From assembly GCA_004026145.2 (NCBI GenBank), contig CP034996.1, forward strand, positions 7,229,391 to 7,293,390: 64,000 nt of DNA, given 5' to 3'. The notes beneath the pieces were generated by a model that saw nothing but the letters and a program-made list of their open reading frames with translations, made no database searches and was not told where the DNA came from. Position 1 is the stretch's first letter. The number at the start of each line of letters is the position of its first letter. The stretch is from Takifugu bimaculatus. Its lineage: Eukaryota > Chordata > Actinopteri > Tetraodontiformes > Tetraodontidae. Both the position numbers and the translations under genes were made by a program. Shown here one piece after another: positions 35,575 to 48,429 of the stretch.

Positions 35575-36960
35575 TCTTGGTCTCATGGCCATATTATTGC
35601 TGTTTGCTGACTTCAGCTCAGCTTTCAACACCGTCGTCCCCTCCAAGCTGATCACCAAACTTGGAGACCTGGGCATCAACCCCTCCCTCTGCAACTGGAC
35701 TCTGGACTTCCTGACCGACAGACCACAGCATGTTAGGTCAGGTCACAGCCGCTCCACCACCATCACACTCAGCACCGGTGTGCCACAAGGCTGTGTGCTG
35801 AGCCCGTTCACCTACTCTCTATTCACCTACGACTGCAGACCTGTACATGGCTCCAACTCCATCATCAAGTTTGCAGACGACACAACGGTGATCGGTCTCA
35901 TCAGCAACAACGACGAGACAGCCTACAGAGAGGAGATAGAGCGCCTGACCACATGGTGCGCTAACAATAAATTATTGGTCCTCAACACCAGCAAGACCAA
36001 GCAGCTCATTGTGGACTTCAGGAAGGCAAGAGGAGGCACACAGGACCCCATCCACATCAACGGGATGGCCGTCGAGCGTGTCTCCAGCTTCAAGTTCCTG
36101 GGGACCCACATCTCAGAGGACCTGTCCTGGACCACAAACACCTCCAGCATCATCAAGAAGGCTCACCAGCGCCTCTTCTTCCTGAGGACACTTAGGAAGA
36201 ACCAGCTATCCTCGGCTGTCCTGGTGAACTTCTATCGCACAGCGATAGAAAGCATCCTGACCAACTGCGTGTCAGTCTGGTATGGAAGCTGCACTATCAC
36301 TGAGCACAAGGCCTTGCAGAGGGTGGTGAAAACTGCCCAACGCATCACAAAGACTACACTCCCTGCCATCGGAGATGTCCAGAGGAAGCGCTGCCTGCAT
36401 CGAGCACGCAGCATACTCAAGGACTCCTCCCACCCCGCCCACAGACTATTTTTCCTCCTGCCCTCCGGGAGGCGCTACAGAACCCTCAGGACTCGGACCA
36501 GTAGACTGAGGAACAGCTTCTTCCCCAGAGCGGTGTCCCTGTTGAACTCCTGCTGACCCTTACACACTCCACACCTCACTACACTACAGCAGTTTACACA
36601 ACAACTCACTAGCTTAGTAACCAACGTAGCTACTATTTAAACCTGTCCTGCGCACTCATGCACTCTATCATCTGTATACATGTAATTTATGATTTGCACA
36701 TCTCCTCTATCTTATGTAAATAGCTAAATAGCTCCTGCACTTATAGTCTAAGGCATTTAATGTAAACACCATCTGTAAAATATGTTTATAGCACAACCTG
36801 GTAAACGACTGTAAAAATAACCGCACATACTGTATTTATTAAGTTATTATCCTCACTTGCTGCTTCTTTTGCACTTCTGGTTAGATGCTAAACTGCATTT
36901 TGTTGCTCTGTACCTGTACATGTGCAATAACAATAAAGTTGAATCTAATCTAATCTAATA
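35575..36960 (+). mobile_element. Rex1-like LINE, 5' truncated, with intact 3' end
   Basis: The copy starts within the RT palm and ends with a canonical tail: aataaagttg followed by TCTAA repeats at 36,938-36,959. The 3' UTR is about 380 bp. Clean 5' truncation and an unbroken frame suggest a fairly recent insertion. Confidence 0.8.
35585..36556 (+). CDS. Rex1-like LINE ORF2, C-terminal 323 codons (RT palm to C-terminus)
   Basis: The frame reads ADFSSAFNTVVPSKLITKLG (RT block A with the first catalytic Asp), STGVPQGCVLSPF (block B), KFADDTTVIG (block C, catalytic FADD) and SSFKFLGTHISEDLSW (block D/E). A CR1-clade C-terminal region follows and ends RLRNSFFPRAVSLLNSC. All catalytic residues of this part are present and there are no stops. 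The first methionine is incidental; the endonuclease and RT N-terminus are missing, so the product cannot act alone. Confidence 0.85.
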   Translation: MAILLLFADFSSAFNTVVPSKLITKLGDLGINPSLCNWTLDFLTDRPQHVRSGHSRSTTITLSTGVPQGCVLSPFTYSLFTYDCRPVHGSNSIIKFADDTTVIGLISNNDETAYREEIERLTTWCANNKLLVLNTSKTKQLIVDFRKARGGTQDPIHINGMAVERVSSFKFLGTHISEDLSWTTNTSSIIKKAHQRLFFLRTLRKNQLSSAVLVNFYRTAIESILTNCVSVWYGSCTITEHKALQRVVKTAQRITKTTLPAIGDVQRKRCLHRARSILKDSSHPAHRLFFLLPSGRRYRTLRTRTSRLRNSFFPRAVSLLNSC

Positions 36961-38214
36961 TGCCATAATAGATTTAGATGGATTTTCTTTGGTATTTTCA
37001 TTACATTCACAGAACATTTGAGATACTACAGAAAGCGCTCCCTGAAGGGAGCCAGAGACTGGTATAACTAGGCCTACATGTACCAAGGCTTCAAGGAGAG
37101 GATGTATGGACCTGAAGCCTTATGTATCAACCTTTAGAGTGTTTCACAGGAGGGAGCCTGTTTCTGTTTTTACCCTGTGCTTTGACTCATCAGTGAAACA
37201 CCACAGCAGAACTGAGGTGCTCCAGATGGGCTAAACATCTGTTACACCATAGCCAGCCCAAAAGGAGACAAAGGCCAGACAGACAGAGCCAGAAATTAAA
37301 CTTCCTACATGTGTCACACTGAGCCTTACCACCAGAGATCATACAAAAGACATGCACACACATTTAAATCAAAGTAAATCACTGCCTCCAGGCACTCACA
37401 GACAGACTCCTCCAGGGCCTTTGTGCACTTTCAAAAACCTCTCTAGGTTTTTCTTCTTGCAGACAGTTGTTTATGTCTTTTTTCACTCTGCTGCTCTGAT
37501 GTTAATTTGTTTGTGTATATATTGAACAAGAAATTCAAATGGCTCTTGAGCTTTCTTTATTATCTCAAGAATATGTGTGTGCTGTAGCATAATACTTTGT
37601 GTAAATCTTTATTCTGGTACAATAAAACTGAAATTTACCCCTTTATGTTGATTTTTAGCAGATTTTTGTAGTACATTATACTATAACAGAACAACCTTTA
37701 TAGAACTGGTAAATAATAACATTATCAGTAAAGAATGACAGTCTTACAGCATTTGGGGGAATTACAGGAGATGAGAGTAGATGTTAATAGTAGATAACAG
37801 CACTTCATGGTGATATCCTTCAATTATAGAGATTTTTCTCCTCTGCTTACATGAATGTCAAACCGTAGGAGTTTGTGTTAAATGGATCAACCCAGATGTT
37901 GCTTCATCAAAGTCAAATTAGGTTGTTTATGACTGACTGCTCTCACAAAATAGAGGGGTTGCCGCCATTTTTCTCAGGAGTTGCCATGTCTGGTTAAACA
38001 TTTGGGCATTGGACCCCCCATTCTAACTGTCAGGCCCCTCAAACCAAAGACTTCAAGGTGAAAGCATAGCGAACACACACACATTTTGTGTAGGAGGTTG
38101 ACTGAGTATTTTTACTGACCAGGTGGTCTGACCACAAATCCTTCATTTTTATAAAATTCTTGAAGCCGTCTAGTTCGGTGCCAAAACACTGCTGATTGCT
38201 AGTTTGTTGGATCG
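36961..38214. other. No recognised gene
   Basis: Anonymous DNA with no long frames and no repeat that I can name. Confidence 0.5.
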
Positions 38215-38420
38215 TTTAAGTGTTAGTTCAGTTTAGAGGGGACTGGGCTGGGAAGCAGGTTCAAGTCCCTGTGTAGACATTACTTGGGAGAGGTTCTGGT
38301 AGCAGTGGAAGCTTCCACAACAACTTCAGAGCACTACAACATGCTCACATAGCCTGGTTCACTTGCATGAGCTGGCGACTCGTTCAGGGATTTACTGTGT
38401 CTTTCCCATATGCAGCTGGG
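38215..38420 (+). mobile_element. tRNA-derived SINE, diverged
   Basis: The head ttagttcagtttagagggga (A-box-like) and ggttcaagtccc (B-box, about 35 bases on) match a tRNA promoter layout. The 3' part, gagctggcgactcgttcagg then catatgcagctggg, is related to the end of the SINE at 6.3 kb. It is noncoding and diverged. Confidence 0.55.
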
Positions 38421-38989
38421 TTCACAGGGAAAAAGAGACATTTATCATTTAATTGAAGAAGGAAACCAAATATTAGAAATCCTTGTTTATTCCACAACAA
38501 TTTTATTCACTTGTATCTTCTTCTTAACTGCTTTTTCCCTTTCGGGGTCACGATCAACATCAAGATATACACCCTGCCCAGCTACTGTATGTAGCCGAAA
38601 GCACTGCAGACTAAAATGGAAGTTGATAGAAAAAGGAGTTCAACAAGGAAAGACAGGAAGAGCTTAAGATTGCATAAAGGGGAACCCTTAGGGGAGTCTG
38701 AATGAGGAACTTGAAAAGGGGAGAGAGTAAGAGAGCCTGAAGGATACATTTAAAAGTGGGAAAGCAGTCAGTCAGTAAGGGCTGGGGCTTCAACGTTGAC
38801 AGTTCTCAATCTCAGAGGGGAAACATTTTCCTCCTCTGGCATCTGCTGCCAATGCTGACCAAAACTGAAGCCTAGTTGAGGTGCCCTTCCAATACCAGCA
38901 CACAAACCTCATACACACACTCCCTGGCATAAAGATGAGGGAGTGAAAAAAGCCGTCACAGAGGCTTGAAGTCAGAGTCAGAGAGGGAA
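38421..38989. other. No recognised gene
   Basis: Frames are short and on both strands. A repeat-like piece (ccctttcggggtcacgatca) lies near 38,538. Confidence 0.45.
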
Positions 38990-39008
38990 GAGGCAGCAGG
39001 CGGATAAT

Positions 39009-40187
39009 ATGCACATGCAACACTGCAGAACCACTCTCAGTACACTGTGTCCGTGCAGAACAGAAGACAGCAGAATGATAAGATCCAGTTGGTTTTATGT
39101 TAAGTTCAAATACAACGAGAAGGTAAGCCTCTGTTTTTTCTTTCTGTTTTGTCTGTGTCCACTCGCATTAACTTTCAAATATGAATCATTTTAAACTGGT
39201 GTGTAAAACTGCAGGAATTATTTTTTTGTATTAAAACCTAATATTTTGTACAATTTTAACCCTCACTGCTTGATTGTGTTCTACTGAGCCAGAATCGAAT
39301 TCTGAACACATTGCAATTGATTTGAATCAAACATTTCACGTTTAGATGTGATGTATATATTAAATGTATCAGATAAACATATTTTTACAGGCAAACTTTT
39401 TGACTTTTTAAACGTAACTGCATATCATTGGAAGCAGTCCATCTATTATGCCAATACAAATGGTTATCTTTAATGAGTTAGTTGACTTTGTTTTCTGTTT
39501 AAGTAAACAATCGTCAACCTGCTCATGCTGTCGCATGTAAATGAAGCGTTCATAAATGAGGCTTGGTGTTCATTACAGAAAGTTTGGAAATGGCATTGTT
39601 CTATAGTTACTGTTTCCAATAAGTTTTCGGTTGAGCCCCCCCACCCCACACACACACACGCACACACATACATGCACAGAGAGTACAAATGCAGGGGTTG
39701 ACGTTGAATTGATCCCAGTTCAAGCACATCACATTTAGATTCAGGAACAAAAGACATTTTCAGACCAGAGATGCAGAACGTTCGTGCAAAATCGTTGGAA
39801 TTGCTTTGAGAGGCTGTATGTGTCTATTAGCCTCTTGGGACCATCTGTGGCTGCCTGAGGTGTTCTGCTGCCATCTGGTCACCCTTTTGCACTCAAACAA
39901 ACCTAAACTGAAGTGGAAAAATGCCAGTATCCTTTAAGATTTCATCACTAGGCGTATTTAAGCAATTTATTTTACATCCTGTCTCTGCTTTAAGAGCCAT
40001 ATGTTTAACAGTTGAGCGTAAATGTACATCATTTTAAAGACTCCGTGGTTTTTTAATTGTACAAAGATGTGAGATGTTTGTTTTTATAAAATATACATAA
40101 TGTTTTCTTGGTCTGAAGTGAAAAGTGGTTGAGCACATTTTTTCTTTCTTTACTCTTTCAGCTTTTCAAATTCAGTCTGGAGAACAA
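39009..40187 (+). other. Possible two-exon start of a host gene
   Basis: A plus-strand frame from 39,009 (or an internal ATG at 39,075) reads MIRSSWFYVKFKYNEK up to donor GAGAAG|GTAAGC at 39,123. At 40,162, after acceptor TTACTCTTTCAG, a short open segment reads LFKFSLEN up to donor AA|GTATGG at 40,187. The phases match (0 and 0). The joined peptide looks like a beta-strand-rich start of a domain (PB1-like is one guess), but no third exon was found. It could be the 5' end of a gene whose later exons lie far downstream, or chance. Confidence 0.3.
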
Positions 40188-40189
40188 GT

Positions 40190-41599
40190 ATGGGCTCATT
40201 TTTTAAAAATTCCATCATATTACATTTCGTTAAAAGCTCTTCTACCTGTCCAAACTATGAACATTGGTCTGTGAGTGTTTGGGCAGAAATGCAAAAGGCA
40301 AAGAGAAGACATTCCAAAAGTCAAACCAAGATGCTGGTGACATTTCATCATTTATATATGTATGGTTTATTAAAAAGTAGTTGAAAAGGCAACAATTCAC
40401 AAAGTTCACCATCTATTCCCTTTGTTGCGTGGTATCATTTGAATGGGGAAACTAACCTTTCATTCAAGCTCTTTTGTCAATATTTATAAATACTGTGGTC
40501 ACTGGAGATCTTTAGTCGTGCACATTTTTCCACTATTTCTGCCTAAGCACTATGCTTTCCTTTAGTCTTGTGAGTTCAGCGAACATCAGAGACACAAAAG
40601 ACCAACACTATATCTGGAAAGTATCTGGCAGAGTTCAATTTTTAGTGAAGAAGTCAAATTACTGCATTTTTATTGGGGTACATCACCTTGTTTTACAGTA
40701 GGGTTGTTCAGGTTTTGAATGTGTCAGTCATAAGGACATAAGGTCAATTATAACAGCTGGATGTCTTGTCAAGCTGTATTCAGCAGTTTTTCTGTGTCCT
40801 GTCTTCAAATATCAACGGTGCTTCAGCAGAATCTCTTTGTGAATAAATGAAAGTAAACATGGGAAACAAGAGAAAAACTGGGTTTCTCTATCAGGGGGAC
40901 CATAGACCAGGACAAAGTGGCTAGTGGGTCAAGCAGCAGTGTCATGCCAACGTGATGAAAAAGCAGCTCATGTGTTGCGCTGCCACACACACGGAGGCCG
41001 ATGAGGTCTCCATTTAAATGATGAAAACTCTATGAAAGCGACATGAGGTCTGCAGGTGTATGTAAAAGACATTTATTTGTTATGAAACCAGCACTTACAA
41101 TGGAATAGTTACAATAGAACCAAAAACGTACGGGCACTAATCAAGGTTCCACAAGATTGGGGATGCTGACAAAAACATGGAGGTCCTGGGAAAACACATA
41201 ACATGGGATCCAACTGCCAACATCTTTCATTTTGGTTTGAATTGCAACAGTCATACCAAGTTTTCATCAAATTCACATATTCCAGGTTCTAATTACACGC
41301 TCACAATCAAGAAAATTGTCATTTATTCTAAACTCTCCCAATTTGTGTACCGTGCAGTTCACTAAGTACTGGTTTTTCGAAAACTGTAAAAAACAAAGCT
41401 GAGGGTTTAATCTTTTTTGTCAATACTACCAAGGTCAGTTTTGACAGCAGTATGATTAAACAGGAATCCCTTCCTAACCTTCACTTAATTTTACACTGGA
41501 GCCTTGACCTGAGATAGAGTTAGGCAGTGAACATTTGCTTTGTACTGTTGTAGTGATGCTTGCATAAGTAATATAACTCAACAGTTTAAAACCCTATTT
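40190..41599. other. No recognised gene
   Basis: Anonymous DNA with only short frames and no recognisable repeat. Confidence 0.5.
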
Positions 41600-42000
41600 A
41601 ATCATATCACTGAAAAAAGATCTGTATAATTTATGGTAAAATACTAGCAGCTGTGGTTGCTAGAATTTCACCATAGAAAATATAGTAAAAATGTATGAGA
41701 CATAACAATAAGGTACAGAACTATTAATTTTATGGCAAAGCAATTTTTTTATGGTAAATTACGATGGATGAAACAATATACTGTAAAACTTTTTATGACA
41801 GTTTGCTGGAAAGGTTATAATATAAACCTGTTTAAGGTAAACTCTTAAAAATAAGTGGAAAAACATGGAAAAACTGTTCTTAACTGATATATTACAAATT
41901 TCATTGCAAATTTCAACTTTACAGTAAATTACAGGCAGCTGTGGTTGTGAGTATTAAAATATACAGTATATATATATATATGGTACAACACATGAGAAAT
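41600..42000. repeat. Degenerate AT-rich repeat with tagcagctgtggttgc motifs
   Basis: Related segments recur: tagcagctgtggttgctag near 41,646 and caggcagctgtggttgtgag near 41,933, each next to tttacagtaaatt or ttatggtaaaat stretches in both orientations. This resembles a decayed foldback or satellite-like repeat. The boundaries are approximate. Confidence 0.45.
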
Positions 42001-42454
42001 TAATTTGCATAGATTTTACAGTCAAAAGCTGCATGAATTATAAAATTTATAAAAAGGAAATTACAAATTTTGCCAATTGTAAAGCAAAGGACATTTCATT
42101 TGGAGGAACATTTTTTCCTGTTCCGGTATAGTCACACCATAGTGTTGAGATCTTAAAACCAGAATGTGTTCATATGAAGAATAATCCATGGTAGAAGAAA
42201 CAACCATCAGGAAAAAATGACCACTTGCCCTGGGCTGATCAAAAGTAATGAGTCACTGAGTTCAGACTTGGCCGAGGAGGATGCTCAACATGGACATAAT
42301 CAAGTCACCAACTCTGCTTGAGACTCATAACACCATCAGCTGTTGACTGCACCAGCATGATCCTCTCTGAAAACAGACAAACAAAGAAACATCTCTCTCC
42401 ATCCTCTGAACAAGGATAAACATAAAACATGTTTTCCTTTACAACTTTTTACTT

Positions 42455-43860
42455 TTTGGAATGCTCATCAAGGCTAGATGGCAAGAGGCAAACTCAATGC
42501 AGAAAGATTTCTATCTACTGCAGCTGTCCTGCAGCCAGAAAAATGGTTGTGCCATGGGTTCACCAATGTCTGCCACAGTTGCCAATCTCTACATGGAGAA
42601 AGTTGAAAACCAAGCCCTGACTTCCTACACAGGAACCGTCCCAAGCCACTGGTTAAGATATGTGGACAACAACTGGATCAAGATTCAAAGAAAAGAATGG
42701 GCAGTGTTCTAAACCCACCTCAACAACACAGATGATTATGTCAAATTCACCAGGGAAGCCGTAAAAAAGACATTGTGGCCTTCTTGGACTGTGCAGGTAA
42801 GATTGAGTAAGACAGAAACCTCAGCATTGAGGTCTAAAGAAAACCTACACACACAGATCACACCACCTACTAGAACACAAGTTGGGTGTAATCAACACCC
42901 AACAAAATAGGGTTAAAGAAGTACCCACCTAAACCCAAGGGAAGAAGGAACAGAATCATCTTAAAAAAGCACTCACTTTTGGTTACCAAGACTGGTCCTT
43001 CAAAAAAACGTCCAAAATGCATGACCCCAAAAACGAAGAGGAAAGATATAAAGGCATACATAATTTCTATCCCTTACCTGTCTGCACAACATTCCAGTGC
43101 AGTTCAAACCCTTCCACACACTCAGGCAAAACTGGTACACGCAAAGTACAGGACACAAAGTCAAAAACAAAGCAATGTTGTCTATGCTGTACAGCAGCAA
43201 GAGGAATGAAAGGAACTGTACATTGGTGAAAGTAATCAGCCCCTAGCTAGGAGTCAGCTGTAACTGATGAAGCCTCTTGGATGAAAGGTGAAACATCTTA
43301 ATAACCCTGACCTGGATGACTGACAACCTTCACAGACATAAACAACCCCTCCATAAACAAATGGCACAACACAGATGTGCCACCTTCTTCAGGACAGGAC
43401 TGAGCAGTACACCTGCACCAAGGAAAGTGGACACCCCTTTGGCGACAGTCAAGTAGGACCGTAAAGGAAGCCATCCATGTCATGTTGGAAAAACCATCCT
43501 TAAACAGAGGTGGTGGACTAAGGCACTTCCTATCACCCACATACAATTCAGTCCTCCACTCTTTCCTCCGACAATCCAAAAAGTTCACACTGTTTCATGA
43601 GACCGGGTGACTCATCATCATGTGAACCAGCAGACAAAGAGGAAGCATTTAAACTGAAACTAGGGGAATGACCCTACCAACGACTCTCAGGTGACCAGCC
43701 AGATCATTAGCATGCTAATGGTCTACAAGGGCTGCATTTTCAAGCTCTGCCCTCAGCGAGTATAGAACTATAAAAGCCTTTTGGAAAGAAGGCGAAACGT
43801 CTTCAAATAAACCTTAATCCAGTCGATGTAGAGGTCTAACTTTGGACACTCCTGTTTATC
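42455..43860 (+). mobile_element. Penelope-like element, decayed
   Basis: An 83-codon frame from 42,461 contains the RT segment NGCAMGSPMSATVANLYMEK and then LRYVDNNWIKI, where the usual YVDD is YVDN. Downstream, frameshifted coding near 43,340-43,390 (KQPLHKQMAQHRCATFF) resembles the GIY-YIG endonuclease region. The element end near 43,780 has the typical aaggcgaaacgtcttcaaat. A similar motif (aaggtgaaacatcttaataa) also lies inside at 43,285. Many stops and the altered catalytic motif mean it is inactive. Confidence 0.7.
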
Positions 43861-45816
43861 AACTAGTAAATGACCTATCATATAGTGTACACTTATGTAT
43901 GCATGTATATTCACCTGGCCTCTCCCCAACCTTGGCACACCATAGGAAGGTAATATATAAGGGATATATCAAAAGTTATATATTATACAACCATTTCAAC
44001 ATGACAACTTAATTTTTCTATTACACGTTATCAACGTAGTGTGCTGGTGCACACTTTTAATGTACAGTATATTTTACAGATTTATTTTTACAGCATATTG
44101 AATTTTGACAATAATATTGACATTGTCGTAGGGTGGTGTGTGCTTAACAGTATAGGGTGTGAAAGTAAAGATTCTAATGAACAGCGAAGAGGAGTGGGTA
44201 ATCACTGCTTATTGCAGTCTGTGATGGATCCTACTCGTGTGGTGGTTTTAACAAATAATGAAATAGGGTCATCTTTGGGAAGGCTTTATTCCTCTATGTA
44301 TCTATCCGTGCTCAGAGGACTGAAATAAAGGTTTTGTGGGAATCCAGTTTAATTTATTTATGCTTAAATGCTGTGACGGTAAGCAGCTTACAGAGCTTAT
44401 GGTACTGGTGACCCCAGTAAGCCTTGTCACAAACTGGGACAATCAGGACATCCCCCTCTTGCTTACATTTTAGGCACGTTAAAATTCTAGGAGAGTGCCA
44501 CAGCTTGCTAAAGGGATTACCAGCAAATCCCTGCAAACTCCAGATGTTTTCACAGGCAGCACACAGCAGTCAAACATTTTCCATCCCCTGTAAACATCTG
44601 TCAGACAAAAGCCTTTGCCACAGAGGAGACAACACAAGTTTAGAGTGACTAAAGTGGCTCAAGTAGTCAGTTTTTCTCCGTGTTAGATCAATTTAATCAC
44701 AAGGAGCCGAGAGTTTTACAGAGCTTCCTGTGCTTATTCTAGGCTATAAAATGTAGGAATAGACATGTGTAGCATGTAGCCAAAATAGTCAGTGGTTAAT
44801 TTCTTGAGATGGATCAGTGTAAATAAAACTTTTTGCCAGTAATGATGAAATATCAAAAAAAGAAATCAGCGGAGTAACTGGGAATGGTGGGGTAGTCACT
44901 TCCAGGCAGAGCAGTGATGTGCCAGTGGCTTCATAAGAACATTTATCCCTTTCTATTTTCAGAGCACGCTTGCTGCAACTGGCGGTTACTCAGTTTTGGC
45001 TCCAGGCGGGATCTCATTTCCCCTGCCATGTTTGTGTTAATTTGTGGGATGTAAACACAGTGAGCAGGCTGTAACTTAGCACTGCCTGCCTCTGCATATG
45101 TGCTCTCTACTCTGCAGTAGGCTGAATGGAGAGATGAAGTGGCTGACTGGTATACTCTGGATCACTCAAGAACTGCAGGCCAGAGAGAGTGTGGCAGAGG
45201 AAACGAGCCCTCAGTGTCACCTCCAGGGACAGGCATGACAGATGGATGCAGTGAATGACTGCATGCTTAGCCAGCTGGAAAGACAACTTTTGCCCACAGA
45301 GGCTGTTTTTGCATGTCATCTTTTATCTCTGTCTCTTATGCACAACCTAGAGGAAAAGAAAAGGAAATAGGATGTGTATAAGCCCAACATTTCACTGTTT
45401 TTATGTGTGTGGTTTATTAGAAAGTTGTTGAAAAAGCAACAATTCAGAAAATAATAGTTCACCACCTATTCCCTTTTTTTTTTTTTAAAAAAAAAAAAAG
45501 CAAGTGCATCCTTGTTATATAACTTTGGAATGGTACAATATTTTCCAGGAACATAGCAAGACTGCTGCTGAAAGGCTAATGTATATCTCCTTTGATTCCA
45601 GTGCAATCTCTTTCTGTAATTTGAAGCAGGATAAAAATGAAGCATCCAAAATAGACTGAAGCAGTTACACTTAGCCAAGCAATTACAAGCTACTTATAGC
45701 ATTTCAATGTCATTAAACACTTTGAACTTGATAAAAATAGACAACGGACAGATTTATCTTGCCTTTGATCATTTCTTTTTTCATGTTTATGTATTCTGTT
45801 TCCAGCTAATGCTAAA
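43861..45816. other. No recognised gene
   Basis: Anonymous sequence. Frames such as 44,041-44,328 have no motif or splice-site support. Confidence 0.5.
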
Positions 45817-46491
45817 TATCACGGAGTGAGCCGTGCCACTTACGCACACACTTCATACGCACACACAAACATTTTATTTCCATTCTGTTCCATTCTGTCT
45901 GCATTTCACACACACCACTTTTTACCATAGCTCACCAGCAGGACATACTTCCTCGTTTGGGGAAACCGAAGGACTGGTCCATGATTGTATATATGGAGGG
46001 GTTTCGCGGGGTGCTACGGCACAATCTATTTTAGCGGGGGTGTTTTATTGGGGTAAATTGAACATGTATTTTACTGTGCATTGGGTGGTTGTTGGTGGTG
46101 GAAATTTGTTTTGGACGTTTTACGCATATTTTGTATTTTCTTTTCGGTTGTAATTTTGAGTTTGTAAATGTGTTAGTTAGCGTAATAATTTTGATAATTG
46201 GTTTCACCTGTGGGAGGGGCTACAGGTATAAAAGCCCTGTAGTAGGCCCAAGACAGGGCTTCTTGTTGGTTGTTGAGTTGGTTGGTCATTGTTTTGGAGG
46301 AAAAAGAAAATTGTTGGAAAAAGAGTTAAAGTGGTGGTGTGTAAGAGTGTGCAGGGTCTGTATGTATTGTATGGATTTAGCCTGGCATCTTCTGACGCCA
46401 CTTTATTTTTGGTAAATAAAAAATTGCATTTTTGGAGTAAAGAATCTCCCATCTCCCTCTGTCTCCTCCACCGCCGTTCATCCTTGCGACA
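45817..46491 (+). mobile_element. Solo LTR (family A copy)
   Basis: The 675-bp block runs from TATCACGGAG to GCGACA and is flanked by ctaaa (45,812-45,816) and ctaag (46,492-46,496), a near-perfect 5-bp target duplication. TATAAAA is at 46,227-46,233 and AATAAA at 46,415-46,420, giving a U3-R-U5 order on the plus strand. It is clearly homologous to the LTR copies at 54.8 and 62 kb, but lacks a 224-bp segment they carry. No internal retroelement sequence is attached, so it is a solo LTR left by recombination. Its coding partner is not identifiable here. Confidence 0.8.
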
Positions 46492-48429
46492 CTAAGGATA
46501 ACCATGTTGTGCACGTGTACCAACTGATATGAAATGAGTGGTTAGTTAATAAACTACTTCTGGACGTATCATATTATTTTACTGACAAACTCCATAAACT
46601 TACAACTTTGACACTTGTTGGCCAATGTCTGCTTCCTATCTCCTCTCTGTTTTGGCTCCTTATTCAGGTCTGTGTTTTGTCTCTGTGTGGCCTTCTCTGT
46701 TTGCCACTGTATGTTCTCTGTATGATGCTGTTGGTTCTTTCTGAGTTGATGTTATAGGAATATGGAGTCATGCTTTTGTGGCTGTCATTCTAAGATTTAC
46801 TTTGCCAGTTCCACATGCAGAGATGCATCAACACACCTCTGATTAAGAGTGTTTAAAGACAGGCAGAGAACAGCTCATTAGTCTCAAGTCTGGAATGCTC
46901 AGCCCTGTCTGCTGGCTGCCCCTCAGCAGCTCTTTTTTGAGCCTGCTGGACACTTGGACACGAACATGGTTCCCATCGGTGTGTTGCTACCCTCTGTTTT
47001 TTTTTTTTTAATCAGCCTATAGAATTCACATTTTGTGAGCCTTGCTGTACATAATTATTATCATGCATCACAGTGTTCTCTCTCCAGAAGATTCATTTAG
47101 CCGACTAGCAACTCAGAGTTGTATCTGGTGAGGAAGGAGAGTGGGCGAGCAGAGAGGAGAGAGCATATCAAAGAGAAGAAGCCATCTGTCTACACAGGCA
47201 GCAAACAGCTGGTGGAGGAGATGCAAGATGTCTGAACAAAGACTGACAAGATAGAAGATGACAGGAAACATATTTCTCTTCCTTTCACCCATCCTGTAGA
47301 AGAGAAGTTTAACCATCAGAGCTCTGTGATGTCTAAGTCTCCAGATGTTGTTTCACTTCTCTTCTCTTCTGTTCTGTTCTCTTCTCTTCAATCATATTTC
47401 AGTAATGATAACAGAATTTAGTCTGTGTAGTAGGTTTTTGGAGCCTAAATATTACATGTGTGAATTATTCAGCATTAGTAATTGACCTGCTGTAGCTTAT
47501 GTAGATACACATCTCTCTGCTCATTTGCTTAGATAAATGAAGCAGTGTGTTAAGCACATTTTAGGTAACAAGCACAGGGCCTTGTGGTAATTAGTGTTGT
47601 AGCATAAGCCTCATTACATTAAGCCTTCTTCTTTCTACTTAGTCTATTCCCTTTGAGCATTTCCCCCTTTGCTCTGCTAATTTAAGCAGAAAACGCAATT
47701 TGTAAAAAGTGCAATGTGCTAGCTATAATCATTGAGGCCATTTTCAGCAGACAATGGGCTGTTAAAAATTAAAAGAAGCACAATTTTATTTACACTCACA
47801 AGCTACTTCTTGCCTAGTTTGGGCAGTATATAACTGCAGCTCCTCTGCTTGTGTAATCATTTTATTGTGATTATCATAGAAATAGAGCTAAACATTTATT
47901 TTAGATTTACATTGGCAGATTAAGGATGGAAACATTTAAGCTCTGCAGCTTAGTTAACAAAATGATATAGGTATGTAGGCATTGGATCTGACTGTCTGTC
48001 TGTCCGTCCGTCCATCTATCTGTCACTACTCTTATGTCACTATTTAACAACATCCAAAATCTGCAGATTGTTTTCTGTATCAGTGTAGGCCTCTTCATCA
48101 TCTAAATCCAGTTTGCAATCATGCAGACTGTTTAAAACTACTTTTAACACATTCTAGTGATTCTACAGCTTCACAGAAAGCTTTGTTTCTGGCTTGGTAG
48201 ATGAATGTGTTTGTCTCTGTGTTTGAAGTTGTAGTTCTGTGCAAGCCCTCCAGGCAATGAAGCCCTCATTTTACAGCTCTCCACAGACCAGTTAACCCCT
48301 CACTTCCTCCCCAGAGCATCCAATAGGAACCCCAGCAGTGTGTGTAGCAGAATGTCTCTACAATATGTGGGTACTGTGGTGGTCTTCATTCATTATTCAG
48401 CTCTCTGTTCCACTGCGCCCTGAAGTAAC
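46492..48429. other. No recognised gene
   Basis: Anonymous AT-rich DNA with minor simple repeats (ctgt/ccgt near 47,990-48,015). Confidence 0.5.

Noticed and set aside
45817..46491. Small protein genes inside the block (106 and 108 codons)
   Set aside because: The block is an LTR with target duplications. The frames are not kept in the other copies.
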